Assembly (NCBI GenBank): GCA_964516095.1
Contig: CAZEYS010000020.1
Span: 1 to 24,240 of the forward strand
Direction of reading: 5' to 3'
DNA: 24,240 nt
DNA from: Hydrogenothermus sp964516095
Lineage (GTDB): Bacteria > Aquificota > Aquificia > Aquificales > Hydrogenothermaceae
The position numbers were made by a program, and so were the translations under genes. This document shows, in pieces, positions 15,289-24,216 of the stretch. Every line of letters begins with the position of its first letter. The stretch's first letter is position 1. The notes under the pieces are model-generated. The model ran no database searches and was not told the origin of the DNA. It saw nothing but the letters and a program-made list of their open reading frames with translations.

Positions 15289-16302
15289 CTACAGAATTAG
15301 CATTGCATCTCCATAGCTGAAAAATCTGTATCTGTTATTAATGGCTTCTTTATAGGCTTTAAATATAAAATCTTTTCCAGCAAATGCAGACACAAGCAGA
15401 AGAAGTGTTGATTTTGGTAGATGAAAATTTGTAATAAGGGCATCTACGATTTTAAATTCATATGGAGGGTATATAAAAAGATTACTAAATCCTTCTGTTT
15501 TTTTAGTTCTAGCATACGTTTCCAGTGTTCTGACAACTGTTGTTCCTACAGCTATAACTCTTTTTCCTTTTTCTTTAGTTTCTTTTATTAAATCTAAAGT
15601 TTCTTCAGGTATTTGATAAAACTCTTCATGCATCTTGTGCTGTGTGATGTCTTCTACCTGAATTGGTCTAAAGGTTCCAAGACCTACATGTAAAGTGCAG
15701 AAAGCTTTCTTTATTCCCTTTTTTTCTAACTTTTCTAAAAGTTCAGTGGTAAAGTGTAAACCTGCAGTTGGAGAAGCTACGGCTCCTTCCTTCTTTGCAA
15801 AGACAGTCTGATAATAGTTTTTATCTTTTTCTTCATCTTCCCTTTCTATATAAGGAGGTAAAGGTATATGCCCATATTTTTTAATAAGCTCATTTACATT
15901 TTTCCCAACAAGTTTTATTTTAGCTTTTCCTTCATCGAATTTTTCCAATAAAACGGCATAAAAATCCTCTGCTATTATTACTTTTTGTCCGGGTTTTAAT
16001 CTTTTTATATTTTTTATTAAAACTTCCCAGGTATCCTCTGTATAAGGTCTAAGTAAAAATATCTCTATATTAGCTCCTGTTTCTTTTTTCCCTTTTAATC
16101 TGGCAGGTATCACTTTTGTATCGTTTAAAACCAGTAAATCACCTTCCTCCAAATATTCAACTATGTCCCTAAAAATTCTATGATTTATAGTTTTGTCATT
16201 TCTATTTAGAACCATCAGTCTACAACTGTCTCTTGGTTCAACAGGGTACTTAGCTATTAGTTCCTTAGGTAGTGTGTAATCGTAGTCTGATAACTTTATC
16301 AT
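15289..16302 (-). CDS. queA: S-adenosylmethionine:tRNA ribosyltransferase-isomerase
   Basis: QueA transfers the ribosyl group of SAM to preQ1 in tRNA, the epoxyqueuosine-forming step of queuosine synthesis. It begins with the family-typical DYDYTLPKELIAKYPVEPRD (6-25). It has VLNDTKVIPARL (58-69), the LPPYI segment (148-152), ASPTAGLHFT (176-185) and LHVGLGTFRP (204-213). Length 337 aa is normal. The start overlaps the DUF2905 stop by 4 bases (ATGA), so the two are coupled in the thiE-DUF2905-queA unit. Confidence 0.96.
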   Translation of the reverse strand: MIKLSDYDYTLPKELIAKYPVEPRDSCRLMVLNRNDKTINHRIFRDIVEYLEEGDLLVLNDTKVIPARLKGKKETGANIEIFLLRPYTEDTWEVLIKNIKRLKPGQKVIIAEDFYAVLLEKFDEGKAKIKLVGKNVNELIKKYGHIPLPPYIEREDEEKDKNYYQTVFAKKEGAVASPTAGLHFTTELLEKLEKKGIKKAFCTLHVGLGTFRPIQVEDITQHKMHEEFYQIPEETLDLIKETKEKGKRVIAVGTTVVRTLETYARTKKTEGFSNLFIYPPYEFKIVDALITNFHLPKSTLLLLVSAFAGKDFIFKAYKEAINNRYRFFSYGDAMLIL

Positions 16303-16523
16303 TTTCCTATTTTAGAGATGAGCATAAAAATTAGAGAAAGGACTACACTTATCAGTATTGAAGTTGTTATAGGGAAATAAAAAACAAAGTTGTCCTTTTT
16401 GATGTATATATCCCCTGGCAATTTTCCAAGGTTAAAAGGTAGTTTTTCAAAGCTTATAAACAGCAGCCCTATTAAAATCATTAAAATGCCCAAGAATAAA
16501 AATGTCTTACCTATACTTTCCAA
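16299..16523 (-). CDS. DUF2905-family small membrane protein
   Basis: This is a 74-aa protein with two transmembrane helices (about 7-25 and 49-70). Between them lies the conserved PFNLGKLPGDIYIKKDN segment (29-45), which defines the DUF2905 family. The function of the family is unknown. The start is a TTG at 16523; GGAG lies about 7 bases upstream, and there is no in-frame ATG that would keep the first helix. It begins one base after thiE and overlaps queA by 4 bases, so it is translated as part of that operon. Confidence 0.88.
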   Translation of the reverse strand: MESIGKTFLFLGILMILIGLLFISFEKLPFNLGKLPGDIYIKKDNFVFYFPITTSILISVVLSLIFMLISKIGK

Positions 16524-16524
16524 T

Positions 16525-17145
16525 TTAAGTCTCCATTTTCATCTTTTCTTTTAAATTTATAGCTGCCTGTTTGGGGTTTCTTTTAAAAACAGCAGAAACC
16601 ACAGCTATACCATCACATCCTGTTTTTAAAACCTGAGAAACATTACTCTCATCAATTCCACCAATTGCAACAACAGGTACAAGAGAAATTTTAACCGCTT
16701 TTTCTAAATTTTCAATACCTGCTACTTTTGCATCTTTTTTGGTTGTTGTAGGGAATATAGAACCAAATCCGATGTAATCAACAGGTAGACTGTTTGCCTC
16801 TTCCACTTGTTGTAAATTTTTTGTAGAAAGTCCCACTATCTTATTAAACCCTACTAATCTTCTCACAACCTCCACCGGCATATCATCTTGACCAATATGA
16901 ACACCATCAGCATCTACTGCCATTGCTATATCAACTCTATCATTTATAATAAGTGGTTTTCCATAATATTTACATATTTTTTTTAGCTGTGATGCTTCTT
17001 GATACATTTCTCTTGTATCTTTATTTTTCGCTCTATACTGAATTACATCAGCTCCACCTTCTAAAGCTTGCTTGACAGCATCTATAAGATTTTTTTCCAG
17101 TATATTTTCATCAGTAATTACATAAAGCACAGGCTTTTTAAACAT
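16525..17145 (-). CDS. thiE: Thiamine-phosphate synthase
   Basis: ThiE joins hydroxymethylpyrimidine diphosphate and the thiazole phosphate to make thiamine phosphate. Signature residues are QYRAK (36-40), NDR (68-70), HIGQDD (83-88), the phosphate-binding loop GSIFPTTTK (128-136) and AIGGI (160-164) in a TIM-barrel order. Length 206 aa is typical. It has GGGAG upstream of the ATG. The 57-base gap to the divergent tRNA-Ser gene is too short for a TPP riboswitch, and none is seen. It heads the thiE-DUF2905-queA operon. Confidence 0.95.
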   Translation of the reverse strand: MFKKPVLYVITDENILEKNLIDAVKQALEGGADVIQYRAKNKDTREMYQEASQLKKICKYYGKPLIINDRVDIAMAVDADGVHIGQDDMPVEVVRRLVGFNKIVGLSTKNLQQVEEANSLPVDYIGFGSIFPTTTKKDAKVAGIENLEKAVKISLVPVVAIGGIDESNVSQVLKTGCDGIAVVSAVFKRNPKQAAINLKEKMKMET

Positions 17146-17158
17146 TTTCTCTCCCTAT

Positions 17159-17186
17159 TTGAAATATTGGCTAAATAGTATATAAT
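17159..17186 (+). promoter_or_regulatory. Promoter of tRNA-Ser
   Basis: TTGAAA (17159-17164) and a perfect TATAAT (17181-17186) are separated by 16 bases, and the tRNA begins 17 bases downstream of the -10. It is the best consensus promoter in the window. Confidence 0.75.
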
Positions 17187-17202
17187 ATAAACCCTAAAAG
17201 CA

Positions 17203-18971
<1,769 letters not shown>

Positions 18972-18972
18972 T

Positions 18973-19527
18973 CTAAAGACCTTTCACCAACCTAAAAATT
19001 TTTGAGCAGTACTCTAAATCTGAAGTAAGTTTAAGGGCATAGTTTAAATTATGAGCCTTTATAAATGTTCCGTGGGTCTTAACTATACATATACTGTTAT
19101 TTTTTAAAACATCAGTCACTTTTAGAGCAAGTTCTTGAGAGGCACTTGGAATATCAACTTCTATAATTGGTGCCTGCTTTATAAACAACTTTCCTTCTGA
19201 ATCGATAGGAACAAACTTATCTTTCAGTTTAAAGCTTAAGGCTACAGTATTTACTGGATGAGCGTGTATCACTGCTTTTGCATCTGTTTCTTGATATATT
19301 CTTCTATGAACTATAAGTTCGCTGGAAGCCAGTTTATCATTAGATGTTTCTTTAAAAACATCAACTTCTACAATATCATTTTCTTTTAAAAAACCAAGCA
19401 TAGTACCTGTTTTTGTTATATATATTTTATCTTTATCCCTAACAGAGATATTCCCTGCATGAGAAGTTACCAAACCTTCTTTGTATAAAACTCTACCGGT
19501 AAAAATTATTTCTTCAATTATACTCAT
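18973..19527 (-). CDS. Class II aldolase/adducin-family protein (AraD/FucA-like)
   Basis: This is a zinc-dependent aldolase-fold protein. The complete metal site of fuculose-phosphate aldolase is visible at matching positions: E70 (catalytic, SSE), H88 and H90 (IHAHP) and H152 (THGTF). The phosphate-binding GNIS loop (25-28) and the TKTG segment (38-41) are also present. It is shorter (184 aa) than most relatives (~210 aa). The true substrate is uncertain: family members include fuculose-, rhamnulose- and ribulose-phosphate aldolases/epimerases and methylthioribulose-phosphate dehydratase. It overlaps fabZ by 4 bases (ATGA) and is followed immediately by the MscS gene. No sugar-catabolic gene is nearby. 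Confidence 0.85.
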   Translation of the reverse strand: MSIIEEIIFTGRVLYKEGLVTSHAGNISVRDKDKIYITKTGTMLGFLKENDIVEVDVFKETSNDKLASSELIVHRRIYQETDAKAVIHAHPVNTVALSFKLKDKFVPIDSEGKLFIKQAPIIEVDIPSASQELALKVTDVLKNNSICIVKTHGTFIKAHNLNYALKLTSDLEYCSKIFRLVKGL

Positions 19528-19976
19528 CTGGCTTTTCTAACAGCTGCAAGCAAAGTAGCCTCAGCCACGACCTGTTCATCGACTTTAGCTACACCTCTTA
19601 TTTTACCCATGTTTCTTTTAATATTTATACCTTCTATTTCAAATAATATCTGGTCTCCAGGAACAACTGGTTTTCTAAACTTAGCATTTTCTATACCAGC
19701 AAATAAAACAGTGAAATTTTCATTTTGGGTTGCTCCAGCCTTTTTCATCATGAGATAGGCCCCAGCCTGTGCCATTGCTTCAATAATTAAAACACCGGGC
19801 ATTACAGGAAAGTTTGGAAAGTGTCCTAAAAAAAACTCTTCATTTATCGTTACATTTTTGATTGCTTTTATTTTTAAATTCTCAAGGTCTAATTCTAAAA
19901 TTCTGTCTATAAGTAAAAACGGATATCGATGGGGTAAAACTTCCATTATTTCAAGTACATCTTTAAAATTTTCCAT
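19524..19976 (-). CDS. fabZ: 3-hydroxyacyl-ACP dehydratase FabZ
   Basis: FabZ dehydrates 3-hydroxyacyl-ACP in type II fatty acid synthesis. From the ATG at 19976 the protein is 150 aa, the normal size. It opens with the LPHRYPFLLIDRI block (14-26). Catalytic H52 lies in GHFPNFPVMPG and E66 in IIEAMAQAGA, equivalent to H54/E68 spacing in the family. AGGAG lies 10 bases before this ATG. A longer upstream frame (to 20078) would add a hydrophobic Lys-rich stretch overlapping cdsA and is not credible. It sits 55 bases after cdsA and overlaps the aldolase-like gene by 4 bases. Confidence 0.95.
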   Translation of the reverse strand: MENFKDVLEIMEVLPHRYPFLLIDRILELDLENLKIKAIKNVTINEEFFLGHFPNFPVMPGVLIIEAMAQAGAYLMMKKAGATQNENFTVLFAGIENAKFRKPVVPGDQILFEIEGINIKRNMGKIRGVAKVDEQVVAEATLLAAVRKAR

Positions 19977-19986
19977 GATGACTTGT

Positions 19987-19991
19987 CTCCT
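19987..19991 (-). promoter_or_regulatory. Ribosome binding site that fixes the fabZ start
   Basis: AGGAG (- strand) is 10 bases before the ATG at 19976. It supports this start over the longer upstream frame that overlaps cdsA. Confidence 0.7.
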
Positions 19992-20031
19992 AAGTAAAAA
20001 TTTCTTTAAAATTATGATATCATCAAAAATT

Positions 20032-20796
20032 TTAGAATTTAAACACTTGATAAAAACCAACAAAAAACACAGAAGCAAAAATTAAAGCATCTATTCTGTC
20101 TAAAACACCACCATGCCCTGGAATTAGGTTAGAGCTATCTTTAACACCAAATTGTCTTTTTATAAAACTTTCAAATAAATCTCCAATCTGCATTATTATT
20201 GCTGAGAAAAAGACAGGAATTACTGCTTCTATGTGATTTAAATAGTAGGCCAGACCACCACCAAACAATAAAGAACCTAAAACACTTCCAAAGGCTCCTT
20301 CCCATGTTTTTTTAGGAGACAGCTGAGGTGCTAATTTGTGCTTCCCAACTGCCTTACCAAAAAAATATGCAAACGTATCTCCAGCCCAAACTGTTGCAAA
20401 AAGTATAAGAACTATATATCTATCTATTTCTATTAGTTTTCCAATAGAAGAAACCAATATACCTCCATAAACATATATAAAAACTAACGCTAAAAGATAA
20501 TCTAAATTCCATTTTTTATTTGCCTGCCAGAAGGCATATATAAATATGCCTAATAACGCCCAGAATAAAGAGAAAAATAAACCTGTTAAAGAGATTAAAA
20601 ACCCAACAAAAGTAGCTGTATAAATATTTATAATGTCAAATCTTTTTCTAAATAAGTTTAAAAGTTCCCATATACTGACTGCCGCAACGAGAGAAATTAT
20701 GATTTTTAAAACATGTGTATTTAAATACAAAACTCCCAAAACAGTAACTGTTGCAAGGAAAACTCCAGAAACGGTTCTAATTAAGAGGTTTTTCAC
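20032..20796 (-). CDS. cdsA: Phosphatidate cytidylyltransferase (CDP-diglyceride synthase)
   Basis: CdsA makes CDP-diacylglycerol from phosphatidic acid and CTP, the branch point of phospholipid synthesis, in the inner membrane. It is a multi-helix membrane protein with the full family signature near the C-terminus: S-F-I-K-R, four residues, K-D, then IPGHGGVLDRID. Upstream of it is the SPKKTWEGAFGS block. Length 254 aa is normal. The start is a GTG at 20796 overlapping the uppS stop by 4 bases (GTGA). The uppS-cdsA pairing is common in bacteria and links lipid carrier and phospholipid synthesis. Confidence 0.95.
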   Translation of the reverse strand: MKNLLIRTVSGVFLATVTVLGVLYLNTHVLKIIISLVAAVSIWELLNLFRKRFDIINIYTATFVGFLISLTGLFFSLFWALLGIFIYAFWQANKKWNLDYLLALVFIYVYGGILVSSIGKLIEIDRYIVLILFATVWAGDTFAYFFGKAVGKHKLAPQLSPKKTWEGAFGSVLGSLLFGGGLAYYLNHIEAVIPVFFSAIIMQIGDLFESFIKRQFGVKDSSNLIPGHGGVLDRIDALIFASVFFVGFYQVFKF

Positions 20797-21491
20797 GTTG
20801 AATTTACCTTTCCAAAACGTCTTTCTCTTGATTGATAATCGTAAAGGGCTTTTAAAAACTCTTTTTCGTCAAAGTCAGGCCATAAAGTCGGTGTAAAATA
20901 AAATTCTGTATATGCTATCTGCCACAGTAAAAAATTGGAAACTCTAATTTCTCCACTTGTTCTTATTAAAAGGTCAGGGTCTGGAATATCTGGAAGATAT
21001 AAAAAGTTTCTGAAATCCTCTTCTGAAACCTCTTTTTTCCCAGATTTAATAGCATTATTAACAGCATCTACTATTTCTACCCTTCCACTATAGTTTAAGG
21101 CTACAACCAAATTCATTCCGCTACAATTTTCTGTAAACTTTTCCCCTTTTTCAATAGCATTTAATAAATCTTGTGGTAAGTCTTTCCTCCTTCCCATAAA
21201 TCTGAGCTTTATGTTATTTCCTTTCAGTAAATCCAGTTTTGTGTTTATATACTCCACCAACAAAGACATTATAGCTTGTACTTCTTCTTTCGGTCTTTCC
21301 CAGTTTTCTGTAGAAAATGCATACAGGGTTAGATATTTTATGCCTATATTATTGGCAAATTCTACAGCCCTTTCTACTGCTTTTGCCCCTTCTCTATGCC
21401 CATAAACCCGTGGTAAACCTCTTAGTTTTGCCCATCTTCCATTTCCATCCATTATAATTGCTACGTGATTTGGGATTTTGTAAAGGTTCAT
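20793..21491 (-). CDS. uppS: Undecaprenyl diphosphate synthase (cis-prenyltransferase)
   Basis: UppS elongates farnesyl diphosphate with isopentenyl units to make the undecaprenyl carrier for peptidoglycan and surface glycans. Visible are the catalytic MDGNGRWA (14-21, with D15), R29 and H32 in the following region, FSTENWERP (59-67), DLLIRTSGE (173-181, with R177), R183, the SNFLLWQ block (185-191) and E196. Length 232 aa is slightly short but complete. Its ATG overlaps the stop of the CpoB-like gene (ATGA), and its own stop overlaps cdsA. Confidence 0.96.
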   Translation of the reverse strand: MNLYKIPNHVAIIMDGNGRWAKLRGLPRVYGHREGAKAVERAVEFANNIGIKYLTLYAFSTENWERPKEEVQAIMSLLVEYINTKLDLLKGNNIKLRFMGRRKDLPQDLLNAIEKGEKFTENCSGMNLVVALNYSGRVEIVDAVNNAIKSGKKEVSEEDFRNFLYLPDIPDPDLLIRTSGEIRVSNFLLWQIAYTEFYFTPTLWPDFDEKEFLKALYDYQSRERRFGKVNST

Positions 21492-22174
21492 TTAAGTACC
21501 TCTAATTTTCTCTGGGCAATTTTCGCTTCTTCGGTATTTGGAAATTTTTCTACAATCTTTTGAAGATATTCTTTAGCCTTTTCCTGATCTCCTACTTTTA
21601 AATAGGAATAAGCAATTTTAAGGTAAGCATTTGGTAGTTTATTACAGTTTTTAAGTTGTCCAGATTCACACATATTTATTAGATTATCAAATGTTGAGAT
21701 TGCTTTCTTATACTCTCCTTTTGTATAGTAAATCTGCCCAATCCAAAAGAGGGCATTGTCATAAAGGTTACTATTTTTAAATTTTTTAATGAACTCTTTA
21801 AATTTGCTCTCTGACTCCTCTAACTTACCTTGATAATAAAGGTCTAAAGCCTGATTATAAAGATCCTGCGGGTTTGTTGCGTTTTTAACTTTTTCTTCAC
21901 CTTCTAAAGGTACATTTTCAGGCTCAGGGGGCTTATATCCCAGCTTTAGTTTTTTTATTTCTAAAGAATTTTTCACAGCAATGTTTGATACTTCATCTAA
22001 CTTTTCAGCTAAATTTTCCACTTTTTTATTTGTTTCTGCTTGAGTTTTCTTTAAAGAAGAAACATCCTTTTGTATTTTTTTCATCTGATTTTGAAGAAGC
22101 ACAAAGTCTTCTTGCTTAACACAAGACACTGCTGAAATTGATAGAATTGCTATAAATGAAAGTACTTTTTTCAT
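21488..22174 (-). CDS. CpoB/YbgF-like coiled-coil and TPR lipoprotein
   Basis: This is an envelope protein of the CpoB (YbgF) type, a partner of the Tol-Pal system that coordinates outer-membrane constriction with peptidoglycan synthesis. From the ATG at 22174 (228 aa) it has a short signal peptide ending in SAVSC with C18 as a plausible lipidation site. A coiled coil of Lys/Glu heptads (about 25-80), a proline-rich linker, and three TPR-like units (about 105-225, the first starting LYNQALDLYYQGK) follow. GAGGGG lies 7 bases upstream of this ATG. A longer frame beginning at GTG 22189 would overlap the previous gene and spoil the signal peptide. Classical CpoB is soluble and periplasmic, so the lipoprotein form is a difference. 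tol/pal genes are not in the window. Confidence 0.82.
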   Translation of the reverse strand: MKKVLSFIAILSISAVSCVKQEDFVLLQNQMKKIQKDVSSLKKTQAETNKKVENLAEKLDEVSNIAVKNSLEIKKLKLGYKPPEPENVPLEGEEKVKNATNPQDLYNQALDLYYQGKLEESESKFKEFIKKFKNSNLYDNALFWIGQIYYTKGEYKKAISTFDNLINMCESGQLKNCNKLPNAYLKIAYSYLKVGDQEKAKEYLQKIVEKFPNTEEAKIAQRKLEVLK

Positions 22175-22181
22175 AACAAAA

Positions 22182-22187
22182 CCCCTC
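22182..22187 (-). promoter_or_regulatory. Ribosome binding site that fixes the start of the CpoB-like gene
   Basis: GAGGGG (- strand) is 7 bases before the ATG at 22174. It overlaps the stop region of the preceding small membrane gene, suggesting coupling. Confidence 0.65.
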
Positions 22188-22389
22188 ACTTTTTATTTTT
22201 TATAAATAAAAATGCAAAGATAAAACCTGCTGAGATAAAAATTATAGCACCTACGATCTCAATATAAAAAAGTGCAGAGTAGCTTAGTTTTAAAAGTAAT
22301 CTATCAAACAGTAAAGCAACTAGAGGTATTAAGGAAATTACTGTAATTGCAACTATTAAAAAGAAAGGATCCGAAAATCTGTTTCTCAT
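22186..22389 (-). CDS. Small two-helix membrane protein of unknown function
   Basis: This is a 67-aa hypothetical protein with two long hydrophobic helices (about 9-30 and 40-63), a short polar N-terminus and a basic KNKK end. I recognise no family. AAGGAA precedes the ATG at the right distance. It leads the envelope operon, divergent from asd across a 75-base AT-rich gap. A perfect TATAAT lies on the - strand at 22440-22435, but without a convincing -35. The size, helix pattern and ribosome site make it a likely real gene. Confidence 0.7.
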   Translation of the reverse strand: MRNRFSDPFFLIVAITVISLIPLVALLFDRLLLKLSYSALFYIEIVGAIIFISAGFIFAFLFIKNKK

Positions 22390-22464
22390 TTTATTCCTTT
22401 AAGCTTAAAATGATATTAAAATAATATTTATTTTATTATACTTGAAAATATGGAGGGCTAATAT

Positions 22465-23478
22465 ATGAAAAGGTACAATGTGGCTATACTTGGTGCATCT
22501 GGAGCTGTTGGAAGAACAATGCTAAAAGTATTAGAAGAAAGGGACTTTCCGATAAACGAACTGAAATTATTAGCATCATCTCGCTCTGCTGGGCAGGAAA
22601 TAAAGTTCAAAGGAAAAAAATATATCATAGAAGAAGTTAAACCTGAAAGCTTTGAAAATATTGATATTGCTCTTTTTTCAGCTGGAGGGTCTACAAGCAA
22701 ACATTGGGCTCCAATAGCTGTTGAAAAGGGTGCTGTTGTCGTAGATAACTCTTCTGCATGGCGGATGGAGGAAGATGTTCCTCTTGTGGTTCCTGAAGTA
22801 AATCCAGAAGACGTTAAATGGCATAAAGGTATAATTGCGAACCCAAATTGTTCTACTATTCAAATGGTAGTAGCTTTAAATCCAATACATAAAGAAAAAA
22901 ATATAAGAAGAGTAATTGTATCCACTTATCAAGCTGTCTCAGGGGCTGGTGCCAAAGCAATCAAAGAGTTAGAAGAGGATACTAAAGCAAGATTAGAAGG
23001 TCAAACATATAATCCACAGGTATTCCCTCACCATATAGCATTTAACGCTATACCTCATATAGATGTATTTATGGATAATCTACATACAAAAGAAGAAATG
23101 AAGATGGTAAATGAAACAAGAAAAATAATGCATGCTCCAGATATAAAAATATCTCCTACTTGTGTTAGAGTACCAGTTTTCAATGGTCACAGCGAAAGTG
23201 TCACAGTAGAAACAGAAAAACCTATTACTCCAGAAGAAGCCAAAGAGATTTTAAGTAAAGCCCCAGGCATAGTTGTTGAGGATGAACCATCTAAAAATAT
23301 ATATCCTATGCCTATAAATGCAGATGGTAAAGATGAAGTATTTGTTGGTCGAATTAGAAAAGACCTTGCATTTGAAAATGGTATTTCCATGTGGGTTGTA
23401 GCAGATAACTTAAGAAAAGGAGCCGCCACAAACGCAGTTCAAATTGCAGAGCTGTTAATTAAATACCAGCTTGTATAA
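22465..23478 (+). CDS. asd: Aspartate-semialdehyde dehydrogenase
   Basis: Asd reduces aspartyl phosphate to aspartate semialdehyde, the shared step toward lysine, diaminopimelate, threonine and methionine. The NADP-binding GASGAVG is at 10-16. The nucleophile C129 lies in NPNCST (126-131), and R235 and H242 sit in TCVRVPVFNGHSE (232-244), the substrate and acid/base residues. Length 337 aa is typical. GGAGG precedes the ATG. It appears monocistronic: divergent from the envelope operon on one side and ended by a strong hairpin on the other. Confidence 0.97.
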   Translation: MKRYNVAILGASGAVGRTMLKVLEERDFPINELKLLASSRSAGQEIKFKGKKYIIEEVKPESFENIDIALFSAGGSTSKHWAPIAVEKGAVVVDNSSAWRMEEDVPLVVPEVNPEDVKWHKGIIANPNCSTIQMVVALNPIHKEKNIRRVIVSTYQAVSGAGAKAIKELEEDTKARLEGQTYNPQVFPHHIAFNAIPHIDVFMDNLHTKEEMKMVNETRKIMHAPDIKISPTCVRVPVFNGHSESVTVETEKPITPEEAKEILSKAPGIVVEDEPSKNIYPMPINADGKDEVFVGRIRKDLAFENGISMWVVADNLRKGAATNAVQIAELLIKYQLV

Positions 23479-23490
23479 ATCAGAAAAGCT

Positions 23491-23522
23491 GGAGGACTAT
23501 TTGTCCTCCTTGTTATTTTTTT
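23491..23522. terminator. Rho-independent terminator shared by asd and the convergent BFN-domain gene
   Basis: GGAGGAC (23491-23497), loop TATTT, GTCCTCC (23503-23509) form a perfect 7-bp stem. On the + strand it is followed by TTGTTA and seven T. The TAG stop of the - strand gene lies in the stem-loop, and a TTTTC stretch follows on the - strand, so it may act both ways. Confidence 0.85.
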
Positions 23523-24090
23523 CTGGTTTTTTAGCAAAATCTTCAGGCTTTATATTTTCAAGCATCTGTCTAAATCTTTCCAATTCTTCATCTTCTGGCT
23601 GTGTAGCTTTTTCTAAATCTTCTACAGTTTTTATATTTTCATCTTCTTCCTGTTGTTTATTTTCTGCTTTCTTTAGTTCCTCTTTTATTTCTCTTATATC
23701 CACTTTTTTAACTACGTTTTCGTCCAAATAGATTGGGGCATTAAATCTAAGAGCAATATTTATGGCATCACTTGGTCTTGAATCAATTATTATCTCTTCA
23801 CCATCATCTCTTTTTAAAACTATTTCGGCTATGTAAGCTCCATTTTTATAGTCAACAACCGCAACTCTTTCAACATAAGCACCTAAAGACTCTATAATAT
23901 TTTTAACTAAATCATAAGTTAAAGGTCTTGGTGTTTCTACATTACTTTGGGCTAATATTATACCTTCTGCCTCAGGTATACCAATCCATATTGGGTATAT
24001 GTGATTTTCGTTTTCTGTTTCTGATAGCATTAATACAGGACTTCCAGTTATTGAATCTAAGCCTATATGTCTTACCTTTACTTCTACCAT
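23497..24090 (-). CDS. Bifunctional nuclease family (BFN, DUF151) protein
   Basis: The N-terminal ~130 residues match the DUF151/BFN domain. They include SITGSPVLMLSE, a YPIWIGIPEAEGI stretch, RPLTYDLVKNIIESLGA, and the best-conserved IIDSRPSDAINIALRFNAPIYL block. Plant and bacterial members have been reported with nuclease activity, but the physiological role is unclear. A Lys/Glu-rich linker (about 135-165) is followed by a short LERFRQMLENIKPEDF helix, often seen at the C-terminus of this family, and a charged end. I chose the ATG at 24090 (197 aa), with GGAGG 9 bases upstream. A GTG one codon earlier is equally close to the site. It seems to be expressed from its own promoter. Confidence 0.88.
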   Translation of the reverse strand: MVEVKVRHIGLDSITGSPVLMLSETENENHIYPIWIGIPEAEGIILAQSNVETPRPLTYDLVKNIIESLGAYVERVAVVDYKNGAYIAEIVLKRDDGEEIIIDSRPSDAINIALRFNAPIYLDENVVKKVDIREIKEELKKAENKQQEEDENIKTVEDLEKATQPEDEELERFRQMLENIKPEDFAKKPEKNNKEDK

Positions 24091-24178
24091 CACTGCTTAC
24101 CTCCGTGGGCTAATTACACGCAAAATATAATAACAATTTGAAAATTTTATATAATTTAAATCATATTTATTTATTTTA

Positions 24179-24206
24179 ACTATAATAAATTTTCGCCGAA
24201 AATCAA
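24179..24206 (-). promoter_or_regulatory. Possible promoter with internal palindrome upstream of the BFN-domain gene
   Basis: On the - strand TTGATT (24206-24201) and TATAGT (24184-24179) are separated by 16 bases. A perfect palindrome with 7-bp arms, ATTTTCG-C-CGAAAAT (24189-24203), fills the spacer and touches the -35, a typical repressor-operator position. The leader to the ATG would be about 80 bases. The rest of the 24094-24240 stretch is AT-rich, with nothing else recognisable. Confidence 0.4.
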
Positions 24207-24216
24207 GTTCCCTTAT

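Noticed and set aside
17146..17202. TPP riboswitch upstream of thiE
   Set aside because: The 57-base gap is mostly taken up by the tRNA promoter and is too short for the TPP aptamer. None of its conserved blocks is seen.
20014..20023. ATGATATCAT palindrome between cdsA and fabZ
   Set aside because: It is ten bases with no visible promoter around it, inside an evident operon; interesting only if repeated elsewhere.
19977..20078. N-terminal extension of FabZ
   Set aside because: The extra 34 residues overlap the end of cdsA and do not fit the family. The ATG at 19976 has AGGAG and gives the standard 150-aa length.
22390..22464. AT-rich inverted repeat TATTA-AAA-TAATA between the asd and envelope operons
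   Set aside because: The five-base arms consist only of A and T in very AT-rich DNA, so chance is a sufficient explanation.
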